The translations under genes were made by a program, and so were the position numbers. A stretch of DNA of 64,000 nucleotides from the NCBI RefSeq assembly GCF_023516455.1, contig NZ_JAMGBA010000001.1, forward strand, positions 248,001-312,000, in the 5' to 3' direction. The DNA is from Sphingomonas caseinilytica. Its GTDB lineage: Bacteria > Pseudomonadota > Alphaproteobacteria > Sphingomonadales > Sphingomonadaceae. Positions 27,292-37,523 of this stretch are shown one piece after another. Position 1 is the stretch's first letter. Every line of letters starts with the position of its first letter. Under the pieces are notes generated by a model. The model had not been told where the DNA came from. It made no database searches and was given only the letters and a program-made list of their open reading frames with translations.

Positions 27292-27543
27292 TTGTTGCTA
27301 AGAGCAGCGAGATAGAAGGAAAAAGGAGCCGCAAAGCGCCATAAAACCGTCAATTTGCGACCAGTAGCGGGCCTTACATAGGCTAATAATCGACGAATTG
27401 CCATATCATAAGTAATAATTCATCGATTAGGTTGAATCTGAAAACTTGTGCTAAACGGGTCATATCGCGTCCTTTTTATTCGTAGGCATCACGCGACCGA
27501 GAGACAAATATTGTGCTCGCGCTTACAAACCGGAGCCGATTTT

Positions 27544-27702
27544 ATGGATCTCAACTATCTTTATGAGCGCTACGCTGTGTCGCTGCAGATGTCGGAAAGC
27601 GCCGCATGCGACAGCTCTCGCATCGTCCACCGCAAGCTGGCCGAGGCCTATGCGGCCCAGATTGCCCAGGCGAAGATCCATGGCTCGCTGAGTCCGGCCT
27701 GA
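27544..27702 (+). CDS. Small hypothetical protein, 52 residues
   Basis: MDLNYLYERYAVSLQMSESA, then ACDSSRIVHRKLAEAYAAQI, is a short helical protein with a conserved-looking N-terminus found next to small genes in sphingomonads. A ggag Shine-Dalgarno lies 8 bases before the ATG. The upstream extension to 27448 is unsupported. Function unknown. Confidence 0.7.
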   Translation: MDLNYLYERYAVSLQMSESAACDSSRIVHRKLAEAYAAQIAQAKIHGSLSPA

Positions 27703-27736
27703 TGAACCGGCTGTTCCCTCCAGAAGGCGATTGTCG

Positions 27737-27913
27737 ATGATCTATGGAGCACCGGGCATCATCGAACGCGCGTTCCAGCTCGCGGCGTCGTCGCTCAACG
27801 TGGAACACATCCGGTCGCAGCTTCGCAAGGAAGGCTATTCCAATGTCGACGCGCATCTGTCCGGCGCGAAGATCCGATCGGAACTGAGCAAGTCCATCAA
27901 GCAGCGGGACTAG
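27737..27913 (+). CDS. Small hypothetical protein, 58 residues
   Basis: MIYGAPGIIERAFQLAASS, ending with SELSKSIKQRD; helical and basic. HIRSQLRKEGYSNVDAHLSG resembles a short helix-turn-helix-like unit, but this is weak. It follows the 52-residue gene by 34 bases with gaagg before the ATG, so the two are probably co-transcribed. Confidence 0.65.
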   Translation: MIYGAPGIIERAFQLAASSLNVEHIRSQLRKEGYSNVDAHLSGAKIRSELSKSIKQRD

Positions 27914-27936
27914 GACGGGTTAATTGCGCTTGTGCT

Positions 27937-29634
27937 TCAAGCGTTCTGGGACGACGAAATCTCGATTATCGGCGGCTGCTTTCCCAGGATCGCGGCCATT
28001 TCCTCGCGGATCAGGAATTTCTGCACCTTGCCGGTGACCGTCATCGGGAAGGCATCGACGAAGCGGATGAAGCGCGGGATCTTGTAGTGCGCGATCTGGT
28101 CACGGCAGAATTCGCGTATCTCTTCCTCTGACGCCTCTTGCCCCGCGCTCAGTCGGATCCAGGCGCAGACCTCCTCGCCATATCGCTCGTCGGGCAGGCC
28201 GACGACGGCGACATCCTCGATCTTCGGATGGTCGATCAGGAACTCCTCGATCTCCTTGGGATAGATATTCTCGCCGCCGCGGATGATCATGTCCTTGATG
28301 CGGCCGACGATCTCTCCGAAGCCCTCCTCGTCGAACACCGCGATGTCGCCGCTGTGCATGAAGCCGTCGGAATCGATCGCGTCGGCGGTTTTCTTCGGCT
28401 CGTCCCAATAGCCGAGCATCACCGAATAGCCCCGCGTGCAAAGCTCACCGGGCGTGCCCACCGGCACAGTCTCGCCATTCTCGTCGACCAGCTTGCATTC
28501 CAGATGAGGCTGGACCCGGCCGACTGTCGATACGCGGCGGATCAGGGGATCGTCGGGTGAGGTCTGGAAGCTGATCGGGCTAGTCTCCGTCATCCCATAG
28601 GCGATGGTGACTTCGCTCATATGCATCCGCTCGATGACTTCCCGCATGACCGGTTCGGGACAGATTGCCCCGGCCATGATTCCAGTTCGGAGCGAGCTAA
28701 GGTCGAAGCTCTCGCGATCCAGCTGCTCCAGCTCGGCGATGAACATGGTCGGCACGCCGTAAAGCGCCGTGCAGCGCTCCTTCTCGATCGCCTTCAGGAC
28801 CAGCCGGGGATCGAATGAGTCGTTCGGCAGGACCATCGCTGCCCCATGGGTTAGGCAGCCAAGATTGCCCATCACCATTCCGAAGCAATGATAGAGCGGG
28901 ACGGGAATGCAGAGGCGGTCCGCTGGCCCGAAACGCAATGTAATCCCCAGGAAATATCCATTGTTGAGGATGTTGTGGTGGGAAAGGGTGGCCCCCTTGG
29001 GCGAACCCGTCGTGCCGCTCGTAAACTGGATGTTGATGGCGTCATGCTGGTCGAGCGATGCAGCTCGACTTGCCAGCTCGCTACGATCCGCCGGCCGCGT
29101 CGCGATATCGTCGAACTGTAGCCAGCCGGGACGGTCGGCACCGCCGATCTTGATCGCAATCTCAAGGCTCGGAAGCTTGGCGGCCTTTAGTCGCCCGGGA
29201 GCGGAGGTGATGAGCTCCGGCGCCAGCGCCTCGACCATGGCGGGATAGTCGCTCGTCTTGAACTTGTCGGCCACGACCAGCGCCCGAAGGCCGACCTTGT
29301 TGAACGTATATTCCGCCTCATGCAGCCGATAGGCGGGGTTGATGGTCACGAAGACCAGCCCGACGCGGGCCGCGGCGAACTGGGTCAGCACCCATTCCGC
29401 GCAATTGGGCGCCCAGATGCCGATCCGGTCGCCCTTCTCAAGGCCGAGCGCGATCAAATTGCTTGCCAGCTGGTCCACTTGTTCAAGCAATTGCGAATAG
29501 GTGAAGCGCAAATCCTGGTGGACGGAGACCAGTGCGTCACGTTCGCCCCATCGCTCGGCGGCGGAGACCAAGGCTTCGCCGATTGTCGATTGGAGTTGCG
29601 GGGGTTCGGTCGGACCTTTGAACTGACTCAGCAT
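27937..29634 (-). CDS. Acyl-CoA synthetase (AMP-binding, medium/long-chain fatty acid ligase-like)
   Basis: About 565 residues. The adenylate-forming motifs are in order: [17 protein letters not shown] (P-loop), [27 protein letters not shown], then [17 protein letters not shown] and [13 protein letters not shown] with the C-terminal lysine. It activates a carboxylic acid with ATP and CoA in two steps. The closest shape is the ACSF2/FadD-type acyl-CoA ligases, and chain length is not predictable. The ATG at 29634 has ggagg 5 bases upstream. The ATG at 29655 (7 more residues) is an alternative. Confidence 0.9.
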   Translation of the reverse strand: MLSQFKGPTEPPQLQSTIGEALVSAAERWGERDALVSVHQDLRFTYSQLLEQVDQLASNLIALGLEKGDRIGIWAPNCAEWVLTQFAAARVGLVFVTINPAYRLHEAEYTFNKVGLRALVVADKFKTSDYPAMVEALAPELITSAPGRLKAAKLPSLEIAIKIGGADRPGWLQFDDIATRPADRSELASRAASLDQHDAINIQFTSGTTGSPKGATLSHHNILNNGYFLGITLRFGPADRLCIPVPLYHCFGMVMGNLGCLTHGAAMVLPNDSFDPRLVLKAIEKERCTALYGVPTMFIAELEQLDRESFDLSSLRTGIMAGAICPEPVMREVIERMHMSEVTIAYGMTETSPISFQTSPDDPLIRRVSTVGRVQPHLECKLVDENGETVPVGTPGELCTRGYSVMLGYWDEPKKTADAIDSDGFMHSGDIAVFDEEGFGEIVGRIKDMIIRGGENIYPKEIEEFLIDHPKIEDVAVVGLPDERYGEEVCAWIRLSAGQEASEEEIREFCRDQIAHYKIPRFIRFVDAFPMTVTGKVQKFLIREEMAAILGKQPPIIEISSSQNA

Positions 29635-29655
29635 CGTCGCCTCCGTCGAGGCCAT

Positions 29656-30190
29656 TCATGCGCCCAACCAAATTCAAATGCCAGTTTCCGGCATGGGTTG
29701 GCGTTTTCTGCTGTCCTACAAGCTGTCAGACATGGCAGAGTTGCCGGCGGCTGACAGGCTGCCGGCTCTTTCGCTTCGTGAACAATCTCGGTTGGATCTC
29801 GCTAAAGTCACTAAAGTCGCACGAAAAGGCGCCGCACCTTGAGACTTTTGGGACGTTAGGGCGTCCGGGCGGCCCAAAAAGCAAAACGCCCGGGCACTAG
29901 TCCCGGGCGTCCTTGCGTGACGATCGCTCGTCAGCCCCCTTGGAAGTAGTTCGACGCCTCGCGCCCCCTGACCTGCGCTTGGCATCCTCCCCGGACTTCC
30001 GGCCTGACGACCGCGTCCGAGGCGCATCGCTACGCCCGCCGCGACCGGCTTGTCACGTCAGAATCGGCAGAAGCGACACATTCTCTATCAGTATGTGGCA
30101 CCTGTGCCACAGGCTGTCCGCGATTGCCTTGGGCGGGGGCGCCCACTAGGACAACGCGCAATCACCATCATCCAATCAGGATCAATCACC
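29656..30190. other. 535-base gap without a recognised gene
   Basis: It holds the upstream region of the acyl-CoA ligase gene, a short direct repeat (ctaaagtc twice near 29808), a minus-strand terminator (29876-29910) and the proS upstream region. Minus-strand frames read through Arg/Ser-rich sequence, but none has a convincing start codon with a ribosome site. No tRNA, SRP RNA or tmRNA signature was seen. Confidence 0.6.
29876..29910 (-). terminator. Rho-independent terminator reading leftward, orphan
   Basis: acgcccggg (29886-29894) and cccgggcgt (29902-29910) form a perfect 9-bp stem. On the minus strand the stem is followed by TTTTGCTTTTT. The transcript it ends must begin to the right (29911 or beyond), where no coding gene is recognised. 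Confidence 0.75.
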
Positions 30191-31513
30191 TTGCGCGTCT
30201 CCCGATCGTTTCTCCCGGTCCTCAAGGAAAGCCCGACCGATGCCCAGATCGTCAGCCATAAACTGATGCTTCGCGCCGGGCTGGTCCGGCAGACCGCCGC
30301 CGGCATTTATGCCTGGCTGCCCATCGGCTTCCGCGTCCTCAAGAAGATCGAGCAGATCGTCCGCGAGGAACAGGACCGGGCCAGCGCGATCGAGCTTTTG
30401 ATGCCGACGCTCCAGTCTGCCGACCTGTGGCGCCAATCGGGCCGCTACGACGCCTACGGACCGGAGATGCTGCGCATCAAGGATCGGCATGAGCGCGAGA
30501 TGCTCTACGGTCCGACCAATGAGGAGATGATCACCTCGCTCTTCCGGGACGAGGTGAAGAGCTACCGCGACCTGCCGCGTACCCTCTACCACATCCAGTG
30601 GAAGTTCCGGGACGAGGTCCGCCCCCGGTTCGGCGTCATGCGCGGCCGCGAATTCCTGATGAAGGATGCCTATAGCTTCGACCTCGACGAGGCGGGCGCC
30701 CGGCAAAGCTATTACACCCAGCTGCTGGCCTATCTCCGAACCTTCCAGCGCATGGGCATCCGCGCTGTGCCGATGAAGGCCGCGTCCGGCCCGATCGGCG
30801 GTGACCTCAGCCACGAATTCATCGTCCTCGCACCCACGGGCGAAAGCGAGGTCTTCTACGATGCCTCGTTCGAGGAGTTCGACTGGCACCAGGACGAACT
30901 TCGCTACGGCGATGCCGAGGGCCTGCGGGGCCTGTTCGACAAGGTCAGCTCGACCTACGCCGCGACCGACGAGACCCATGACGAGGCGCGCTGGGCCGAG
31001 GTTCCGGCCGACCGCCAGCGGCAGGGCCGGGGCATCGAGGTCGGCCATATCTTCTACTTCGGCACCAAATATTCCGCCTCGCTGGGCCTCAAGGTTTCCG
31101 GGGCCGATGGTTCGATGGTGACCCCAGAAATGGGCAGCTACGGCATCGGCGTATCGCGCCTCGTCGGCGCGATCATCGAGGCCAGCCATGACGACAACGG
31201 TATCATCTGGCCGGAAGCGGTTGCGCCATGGAAGGTTGGTCTCGTCACCATGCGCGGGGACGATGCGGCATCGGTTACAGCTGCCGACGACATCTATGCG
31301 AAGCTCACCGCCGCTGGCGTCGAAACCCTCTACGACGACCGTGACGAGCGGGGCGGGGTCAAGCTCGGCTCGATGGACCTCATCGGCCTGCCGTGGCAGC
31401 TGATCATTGGCCCGCGCGGCCTTGCCGCCGGAGTGGTCGAGTTGAAGAACCGTCGCACCGGCGAGCGCGAGGAACTTTCGATCGATTCCGCGCTTGAGCG
31501 CCTGACCGCATGA
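30191..31513 (+). CDS. proS: Prolyl-tRNA synthetase (short alphaproteobacterial type)
   Basis: A 440-residue class II synthetase without the long editing insertion, the type of alphaproteobacteria. Motif 2 region [25 protein letters not shown] and motif 3 [13 protein letters not shown] are visible, and the anticodon-binding domain includes [20 protein letters not shown]. It charges tRNA-Pro. The start is TTG (LRVSRSFLP), with aggatc upstream. The upstream open frame is unsupported. Its stop overlaps the lolC/E ATG (ATGA). Confidence 0.94.
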   Translation: MRVSRSFLPVLKESPTDAQIVSHKLMLRAGLVRQTAAGIYAWLPIGFRVLKKIEQIVREEQDRASAIELLMPTLQSADLWRQSGRYDAYGPEMLRIKDRHEREMLYGPTNEEMITSLFRDEVKSYRDLPRTLYHIQWKFRDEVRPRFGVMRGREFLMKDAYSFDLDEAGARQSYYTQLLAYLRTFQRMGIRAVPMKAASGPIGGDLSHEFIVLAPTGESEVFYDASFEEFDWHQDELRYGDAEGLRGLFDKVSSTYAATDETHDEARWAEVPADRQRQGRGIEVGHIFYFGTKYSASLGLKVSGADGSMVTPEMGSYGIGVSRLVGAIIEASHDDNGIIWPEAVAPWKVGLVTMRGDDAASVTAADDIYAKLTAAGVETLYDDRDERGGVKLGSMDLIGLPWQLIIGPRGLAAGVVELKNRRTGEREELSIDSALERLTA

Positions 31514-32760
31514 TCCTCAACGCCCACGAAAAGATGATTGCCAAGCGCTACCTCGTCCCGGTCAAGGGCGAGCGCTTCATCTTTGTCGTCGCCGGCTTCT
31601 CCGTCGGCGCGGTAGCTCTTGGAGTTGCGGCGCTGATCATCGTCATGAGCGTGATGAACGGCTTCCGAGCGGAGCTATTCGACAAGATCGTCGGGTTGAA
31701 TGGCCATGCCATCGTGCAGGGCTACGACGGCCGCCTCGCCAACTGGGAGCAGATCGCCGATGCGGCGCGGAAGACGCCCGGCGTCCAGTCCGCGACCCCG
31801 CTGATCGAACAGCCGCTGATGGCGTCGGCCAATGGCCGGGTCGAAGGCGTGCTCGTCCGGGGCAACACGCTGGAGGACATCCGCACCAACCCGATCCTCA
31901 ACGGCAAGGTAATCGCCGGGGACCTGAAGACGATTGTGCCGGGCAGCGGCCGCGTCGCCATCGGTGCCAGGCTTGCCGAAACGCTCGGCGCTTATCCCGG
32001 ATCGGAGATTTCGCTGATCAGCCCAGACGGCCGCTCGACACCCGTGGGAACCGTCCCGCGCATCGTTACCTATACGGTCGGCGCCATCTTCGAGGTCGGC
32101 ATCTTCGAATATGACAAGGCGTTCGTCATCATGCCGATGCAGGACGCGCAAACCTTGCTGCTGCTCGGCGACGGAGTCGGCATGGTCGAAGTGCAGGTCG
32201 ACGACCCGGACAAGGTCGCCGAAACGCTTGCGCCGCTCCAGCCGCTGGTCCGGGGCAAGGGCATCGTCGTCGACTGGAAGCAGATGAACTCGGCGCTGTT
32301 CGAAGCACTGGAGGTGGAGCGCATCGCCATGTTCGTCGTGTTGTGCATCATCATCCTGGTCGCGGCGTTCAACATCGCCTCCTCGCTGATCATGCTGGTA
32401 CGAGCCAAAACCCGCGACATCGCCATCCTCCGCACCATGGGTGCGAGCCGCCGCTCGCTCCTCAAGATCTTCATGACGGTGGGGCTCAGTATCGGCCTGA
32501 TCGGGATCATCACCGGCTCGATCCTCGGCGCGGTCTTCCTCTTCTTCCGGCAGCAGGTGGTGAACGTCATCCAGCTGGTGACCGGCCAGAACCTGTGGGA
32601 CCCTTCGGTCCGTTTCCTGACCGAACTGCCTTCGCGGACCGACCCGTTCGAAGTGGTTGCAATCGTCGCGGTCACGCTGGTGCTGACCTATGTCGCCACG
32701 CTGTTCCCGGCGCGAAATGCTGCCAACACCGATCCAGTCCAGGTGCTTCGCTATGAGTGA
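31510..32760 (+). CDS. Lipoprotein-releasing ABC transporter permease (LolC/LolE family)
   Basis: A 416-residue protein with one N-terminal helix ([30 protein letters not shown]), a large periplasmic domain and three C-terminal helices, closing with [17 protein letters not shown] as in LolC/LolE. A single such permease probably forms a homodimer (LolF-like) with LolD to pull lipoproteins out of the inner membrane for LolA. The gene overlaps proS upstream and lolD downstream. Confidence 0.93.
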   Translation: MILNAHEKMIAKRYLVPVKGERFIFVVAGFSVGAVALGVAALIIVMSVMNGFRAELFDKIVGLNGHAIVQGYDGRLANWEQIADAARKTPGVQSATPLIEQPLMASANGRVEGVLVRGNTLEDIRTNPILNGKVIAGDLKTIVPGSGRVAIGARLAETLGAYPGSEISLISPDGRSTPVGTVPRIVTYTVGAIFEVGIFEYDKAFVIMPMQDAQTLLLLGDGVGMVEVQVDDPDKVAETLAPLQPLVRGKGIVVDWKQMNSALFEALEVERIAMFVVLCIIILVAAFNIASSLIMLVRAKTRDIAILRTMGASRRSLLKIFMTVGLSIGLIGIITGSILGAVFLFFRQQVVNVIQLVTGQNLWDPSVRFLTELPSRTDPFEVVAIVAVTLVLTYVATLFPARNAANTDPVQVLRYE

Positions 32761-33427
32761 TGCGGTTCTTGCGACGCGCGGGCTGAAGCGCAGCTTCACG
32801 CAAGGCGACGTCACCATCGAGGTGCTTCGAGGCGTCGACCTTGAGGTTCGACCCGGCGAGATCGTTGCGCTCCTCGGCCCTTCCGGTTCGGGCAAGTCGA
32901 CCTTGCTCCAGGCGGTCGGGCTGCTGGAAGGCGGCTTTGAAGGATCAATCCGGATTGCCGGGCAAGAGGCTTCGGCGCTCGACGATGATGGCCGAACCGC
33001 CCTTCGCCGCGATGCGTTGGGCTTTGTCTACCAATTCCACCACCTGCTGCCCGACTTCGATGCGCTGGAAAATGTCCTCTTGCCGCAGATCATTCATGGC
33101 GCAGAAGCCGGCACCGCCCGTTCGCGTGCCGAGGAATTGCTCGGCAAACTTGGCCTGTCGCAGCGCCTCGATCACCGTCCGTCAAAGCTGTCAGGCGGGG
33201 AGCAGCAGCGGGTAGCGGTGGCACGCGCGCTTGCTAACCGGCCGCCGCTGGTCCTTGCCGACGAGCCGACCGGCAATCTTGACGAGGCAACTGCCGATCG
33301 CGTCCTCGGCGAGTTCCTGGCCCTGGTCCGGGGCGAGGGCAGCGCGGCACTGGTCGCCACCCACAATGAGCGGCTTGCCGCAAAGATGGACCGCGTTGTC
33401 CGCTTGCACGATGGGCACCTCAGCTAA
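32753..33427 (+). CDS. lolD: Lipoprotein-releasing system ATP-binding protein
   Basis: A 224-residue ABC ATPase with Walker A GPSGSGKS, signature LSGGEQQR and Walker B LVLADEP, followed by the switch histidine (ATHNE). It powers the adjacent LolC/E permease. The ATG lies 8 bases inside the permease gene, so translation is coupled. Confidence 0.94.
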   Translation: MSDAVLATRGLKRSFTQGDVTIEVLRGVDLEVRPGEIVALLGPSGSGKSTLLQAVGLLEGGFEGSIRIAGQEASALDDDGRTALRRDALGFVYQFHHLLPDFDALENVLLPQIIHGAEAGTARSRAEELLGKLGLSQRLDHRPSKLSGGEQQRVAVARALANRPPLVLADEPTGNLDEATADRVLGEFLALVRGEGSAALVATHNERLAAKMDRVVRLHDGHLS

Positions 33428-33429
33428 TT

Positions 33430-33496
33430 CGTCATTGCGAGGAGCGTAGCGACGCGGCAATCCAGTCTGGATTGCTTCGCTGCGCTCGCAATGACG
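33430..33496 (+). repeat. REP-like palindrome, family A, copy 3
   Basis: cgtcattgcgag...ctcgcaatgacg, same orientation and almost the same sequence as the copy at 22666. It lies 2 bases after the lolD stop, and its end abuts the Shine-Dalgarno ggagagg of the next gene. Confidence 0.9.
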
Positions 33497-33503
33497 GAGA
33501 GGA

Positions 33504-33989
33504 ATGATGGCCAACGACCTCACTAGCATCCCGGTGACCAAGGCAGATGGATCGACCGCGGACCTTTCCGATCACAAGGGCGAGGTCATGTTGATCGTAA
33601 ACGTTGCCTCGCAATGCGGATTCACGCCGCAATATGAGGGGCTGGAGGCGCTTCAACGCAAGTATGACGGCAAGGGCTTTTCCGTGCTTGGCTTCCCCTG
33701 CAACCAGTTCGGTGCCCAGGAACCGGGCAACGCGGAGGAAATCGCCAGTTTCTGCAAGCTCAACTACGACGTCAGCTTCCCGCTTTACGGCAAGATCGAC
33801 GTCAACGGCGACAATGCCGCGCCGATCTACAAGCATCTCAAGGACGAGGCCCCAGGATTGCTCGGCTCGAAGTCGATCAAGTGGAACTTCACCAAATTCC
33901 TGGTCGATCGTTCGGGCAAGGTGGTGAAACGCTATCCGCCGCAGGCCAAGCCGGAAGACCTCGCCCGAGACGTCGAGGCGCTACTCTAG
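33504..33989 (+). CDS. Glutathione peroxidase family protein (thiol peroxidase)
   Basis: A 161-residue thioredoxin-fold peroxidase. The peroxidatic Cys38 is in NVASQCGFTPQY, the second conserved block is GFPCNQFGAQEPG, and the Trp/Asn of the active site is in KWNFTKFLVD. It reduces hydroperoxides; the cysteine form usually takes electrons from thioredoxin. The start may be the second ATG (33507), which is better spaced from ggagagg. Confidence 0.92.
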   Translation: MMANDLTSIPVTKADGSTADLSDHKGEVMLIVNVASQCGFTPQYEGLEALQRKYDGKGFSVLGFPCNQFGAQEPGNAEEIASFCKLNYDVSFPLYGKIDVNGDNAAPIYKHLKDEAPGLLGSKSIKWNFTKFLVDRSGKVVKRYPPQAKPEDLARDVEALL

Positions 33990-34061
33990 CCTCAGCATAA
34001 ACTGGGGATAAGTCGGCAGCTTGTGCTGGCGACTCACGGCCGCATTGCCCATAGTCTTTGG

Positions 34062-37000
34062 ATGTCCGTGCCGTACGTCCCGCTGCGTGTTTTTTCCTCG
34101 TTCACGATGCTCGAAGGCGCGATCGAGCCCAAGCTTATCGCGAAGCATGCAGCCAAGCTCGGATTTCCTGCCGTTGGGCTTAATGATCGCAACGGACTTT
34201 ACGCCGCAATGGCCTTTGGCGAGGCCTGTCAGGATGCCGGCGTTCAGCCGGTTGTCGGCGCCATGCTCGGGGTGGCTCGGCCCGCCGATATCGGTCCAGC
34301 GAATTCCATCGATTGGCTGGTTCTGCTGGCGCAGGACGAGACGGGTTATGACAACCTCTGCCGTTTGGTATCGGCGGCCCATCTCGATCGCCCCGTCCAC
34401 GAGGATCCTCATGTGTCGATGGAGGCGCTGGAGGGTGCGACCGACGGGCTCATCTGCCTGACGGCGGGTGGGGAGGGCGCACTCGCCCGGCTGTTCTCCG
34501 ATGGTCAGTCGGACAAGGCCGGGAGCTACGCCGGACGGCTGAAGGCATTGTTCCCGAACCGCCTTTATTTCGAACTGTCACGACGGGGCGACGCAGTCGA
34601 AGAAGCGGCCGAAGCGCAGCTGATCGACCTCGCATATGCGCTCGACGTCCCGATCGTCGCGACCAATCCGGCCCAATATGCCGAGCCGGATTTCCACGCG
34701 GCGCATGACGCGATGATGTGCATCGCCGGATCGACCTATGTCGAAAATGACGACCGGCCGCGCAGTTCGTCCGAGGCTTGGCTCAAGCCCGCGCCGGTAA
34801 TGGAGCAGCTATTCGCCGACTTGCCCGAGGCCATCGCAAACACGGCCGTGATTGCCCAGCGTTGCGCCGTTTCCGCGCCTAAGCGGCGGCCGATCCTTCC
34901 GAGGCTGAGCGACGATGAGGATGAAACGCTTCGCCGCGATGCGCATGCCGGCCTCGACAAAAGGATCGAGGGGAAAACGGAAGAGGAAAAGACCGCGTAT
35001 CGTGAGCGGCTCGACTTCGAGATCGACGTCATCACGCGCATGGGCTTCGCGGGTTACTTCCTGATCGTCGCCGACTTCATTCAGTGGGCCAAGGCGAATG
35101 ATATTCCGGTTGGCCCGGGACGTGGTTCGGGCGCCGGAAGCGTTGTCGCCTGGGCGCTGACAATCACGGATCTCGACCCCATTGAACTGAACCTGCTGTT
35201 CGAACGCTTCCTGAACCCGGAACGCGTTTCGATGCCGGACTTCGACATCGACTTCTGCGAAACGCATCGCGACAAGGTCATCGCCTACGTCCAGCAGAAA
35301 TATGGGCGCGACAAGGTCGCCCAGATCATCACTTTCGGCCGTCTGAAGGCGCGCGCCGTGCTGAAGGACACGGGCCGCGTGCTCCAGATGAGCTACGGCC
35401 AAGTCGACCGGTTGGCGAAGCTGGTGCCCAACCATCCCACTGACCCCTGGACGCTCGAACGCAGCCTCAACGGCGTTGGGGAGCTGGAGAAGGAATATCG
35501 CTCCGACCCCGACGTGAAGCGGCTGTTCGATCTGGCGATGAAGCTGGAGGGCCTGCCGCGCCACAGCTCGACCCACGCCGCCGGCGTCGTCATCGGCGAC
35601 CGACCGCTGTCGGAACTGGTGCCCCTGTACCGCGACCCGCGGTCGGACATGCCGGTCACCCAGTTCGACATGAAATATGTCGAAGGTGCCGGCCTGGTGA
35701 AGTTCGACTTCCTTGGCTTGAAGACGCTGTCGGTGTTGAAGGAAGGCCAGCGGTTGCTCGCCCAGCGCGGGATCGAGGTAGATTTCGCGTCGCTGCAATG
35801 GGACGACCCCGCCGTTTATGAGCTGCTCCAGCGCGGCGACACGGTCGGCGTGTTCCAGCTGGAATCGGAAGGCATGCGGCGCACGCTCGCTGCTGTCCGG
35901 CCCACCAATTTCGGCGATATCATCGCGCTTGTTTCGCTCTACCGGCCCGGCCCGATGGACAACATCCCGCTGTTCGGCGACCGCAAGAACGGCCGCGTTC
36001 CGATCGCCTATCCGCATCCGATGCTGGAAGAGGTGCTGAAGGAAACCTACGGCATCTTCGTCTACCAGGAACAGGTGATGGAGGCCGCAAAAGTGCTGGC
36101 CGGCTACAGCCTCGGCGAAGCGGACTTGCTGCGCCGTGCCATGGGCAAGAAAATCCAGTCGGAGATGAACGAACAGCGCGCCCGCTTCATCGAGGGCGCA
36201 GCGAAGAATGACATCGGTCCGGCCAAGGCCAACGAGCTGTTCGATTTGATCGACAAGTTCGCAGGCTACGGTTTCAACAAGAGCCACGCCGCCGCTTATG
36301 CGCTGGTTGCCTACCACACGGCCTGGCTGAAGGCGCATCATGCACCGGAATTCTTCGCTGCCTCGATGAGCTTCGACATGGCGCAGACCGACAAGCTCTC
36401 ATTGTTCGTGGAGGATATGCGGCGGAGCGAGGTCGATTGCCTTGGGCCGGATGTTAATTCCAGCCAGGCGGATTTCTCCGTCGAGGAGGCGCCAAAGGGG
36501 CTTAGCGTGCGATATGCCCTCGGTGCTCTCAAGGGCGTGGGCGAGAAGGCCATGGAGGCCCTTGTTGCCGAGCGTTCAGCCAATGGGCCTTTCAAGGACC
36601 TCGATCAATTCTCCGAGCGGATCGATCCCAAGCTGCTCAACCGGCGGCAGTTGGAGAGTTTGGCCGGCGCGGGCGCATTCGATGGACTCAATCCGGACCG
36701 CGCTTCGGTCCATGCCGGAGCGGACACCATTCTGGCCCATGCAGCTTCCGCCCACGACCAACGGACCAGCGGCCAGCATGGCCTGTTCGGGGGCGGAGCG
36801 AGCAGCGGCGTTGCTCCGATCCGGCTTCCGAAAGATGCCAGCTGGAATTTGGCCGAGCGAATGGCTGCCGAGCGCGACGCGTTTGGTTTCTACTTCTCGG
36901 CGCACCCCGTCGATGCGCAACGACATGTCCTTGCAGCGCATAAGGTGCGGAGTTTCGCGGAACTGGCGGCAATGCCGGGACCTCCCGAAGGAGGGAGGTC

Positions 37001-37523
37001 ATCGTCGATGCTCGCCGGTCTCATCGAAGGCGCACGCTGGAGGGTGTCGGCAAGGGGTCGCAGATTTCTCACCGCAACCATCTCGGACGCCAGCGGACAA
37101 TATGAAGCGACCGCCTTCGACGACGAGCCATGTGCCGACCTGGAAGCCGCTGCTAAGTCCGCTTCATGCGGCCTGATGACTGTCGAGCTGGACCGCAGGC
37201 CAGGCGACGACATGCCGCGAGTGACGGTGAAGAAATTCCAGCCGCTCGATAGCCTGGCGAAAAGATCGCGGCTGATGCTTTCCGTAAAGATCGCCGACGC
37301 TTCGCTTCTGCCCGCCATTGGCCGGGAACTCAGCGAAGCTCGCGGCGGAAATGGCGTGGTTCGGGCAATCCTCCCGATCAGCGATGGGCGGCAGGCAACA
37401 TTGGTGCTTGGCCGCGACTATTCACTGGATGCCGATCTCGCTGCCCGCCTCACTCGAATCCTGGGTGAGGGGGCGGTCGAGCTTAGCGCACAAGAACCCC
37501 CGAGGCTGGCACTCGTCGGCTAG
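34062..37523 (+). CDS. dnaE: DNA polymerase III alpha subunit (PHP metal site degenerate)
   Basis: A 1153-residue replicative polymerase. The polymerase core includes GRGSGAGSVVAWAL and the catalytic aspartates of PDFDIDFCE (about residue 393). It also has a helix-hairpin-helix region and a C-terminal OB-fold (MLAGLIEGARWRVSARGRRF). The N-terminus reads PLRVFSSFTMLEGAI where active PHP domains have HLHVHSxYSLLDG. The metal-binding histidines are thus lost and the PHP domain is probably structural only. The ATG at 34062 matches the family. The GTG at 34023 is unsupported. Confidence 0.95.
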   Translation: MSVPYVPLRVFSSFTMLEGAIEPKLIAKHAAKLGFPAVGLNDRNGLYAAMAFGEACQDAGVQPVVGAMLGVARPADIGPANSIDWLVLLAQDETGYDNLCRLVSAAHLDRPVHEDPHVSMEALEGATDGLICLTAGGEGALARLFSDGQSDKAGSYAGRLKALFPNRLYFELSRRGDAVEEAAEAQLIDLAYALDVPIVATNPAQYAEPDFHAAHDAMMCIAGSTYVENDDRPRSSSEAWLKPAPVMEQLFADLPEAIANTAVIAQRCAVSAPKRRPILPRLSDDEDETLRRDAHAGLDKRIEGKTEEEKTAYRERLDFEIDVITRMGFAGYFLIVADFIQWAKANDIPVGPGRGSGAGSVVAWALTITDLDPIELNLLFERFLNPERVSMPDFDIDFCETHRDKVIAYVQQKYGRDKVAQIITFGRLKARAVLKDTGRVLQMSYGQVDRLAKLVPNHPTDPWTLERSLNGVGELEKEYRSDPDVKRLFDLAMKLEGLPRHSSTHAAGVVIGDRPLSELVPLYRDPRSDMPVTQFDMKYVEGAGLVKFDFLGLKTLSVLKEGQRLLAQRGIEVDFASLQWDDPAVYELLQRGDTVGVFQLESEGMRRTLAAVRPTNFGDIIALVSLYRPGPMDNIPLFGDRKNGRVPIAYPHPMLEEVLKETYGIFVYQEQVMEAAKVLAGYSLGEADLLRRAMGKKIQSEMNEQRARFIEGAAKNDIGPAKANELFDLIDKFAGYGFNKSHAAAYALVAYHTAWLKAHHAPEFFAASMSFDMAQTDKLSLFVEDMRRSEVDCLGPDVNSSQADFSVEEAPKGLSVRYALGALKGVGEKAMEALVAERSANGPFKDLDQFSERIDPKLLNRRQLESLAGAGAFDGLNPDRASVHAGADTILAHAASAHDQRTSGQHGLFGGGASSGVAPIRLPKDASWNLAERMAAERDAFGFYFSAHPVDAQRHVLAAHKVRSFAELAAMPGPPEGGRSSSMLAGLIEGARWRVSARGRRFLTATISDASGQYEATAFDDEPCADLEAAAKSASCGLMTVELDRRPGDDMPRVTVKKFQPLDSLAKRSRLMLSVKIADASLLPAIGRELSEARGGNGVVRAILPISDGRQATLVLGRDYSLDADLAARLTRILGEGAVELSAQEPPRLALVG

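Noticed and set aside
29716-30027. Minus-strand frame of about 100 codons upstream of the acyl-CoA ligase gene
   Set aside because: No Shine-Dalgarno; it runs through the terminator stem and has low-complexity Arg/Gly/Ser composition.
29911-30190. tmRNA or SRP RNA in the gap before proS
   Set aside because: No tRNA-like ends, no tag reading frame and no conserved SRP loop were seen.
34809-36341. 510-codon open frame on the minus strand opposite dnaE
   Set aside because: Antisense shadow caused by codon bias; no start signals or family features.
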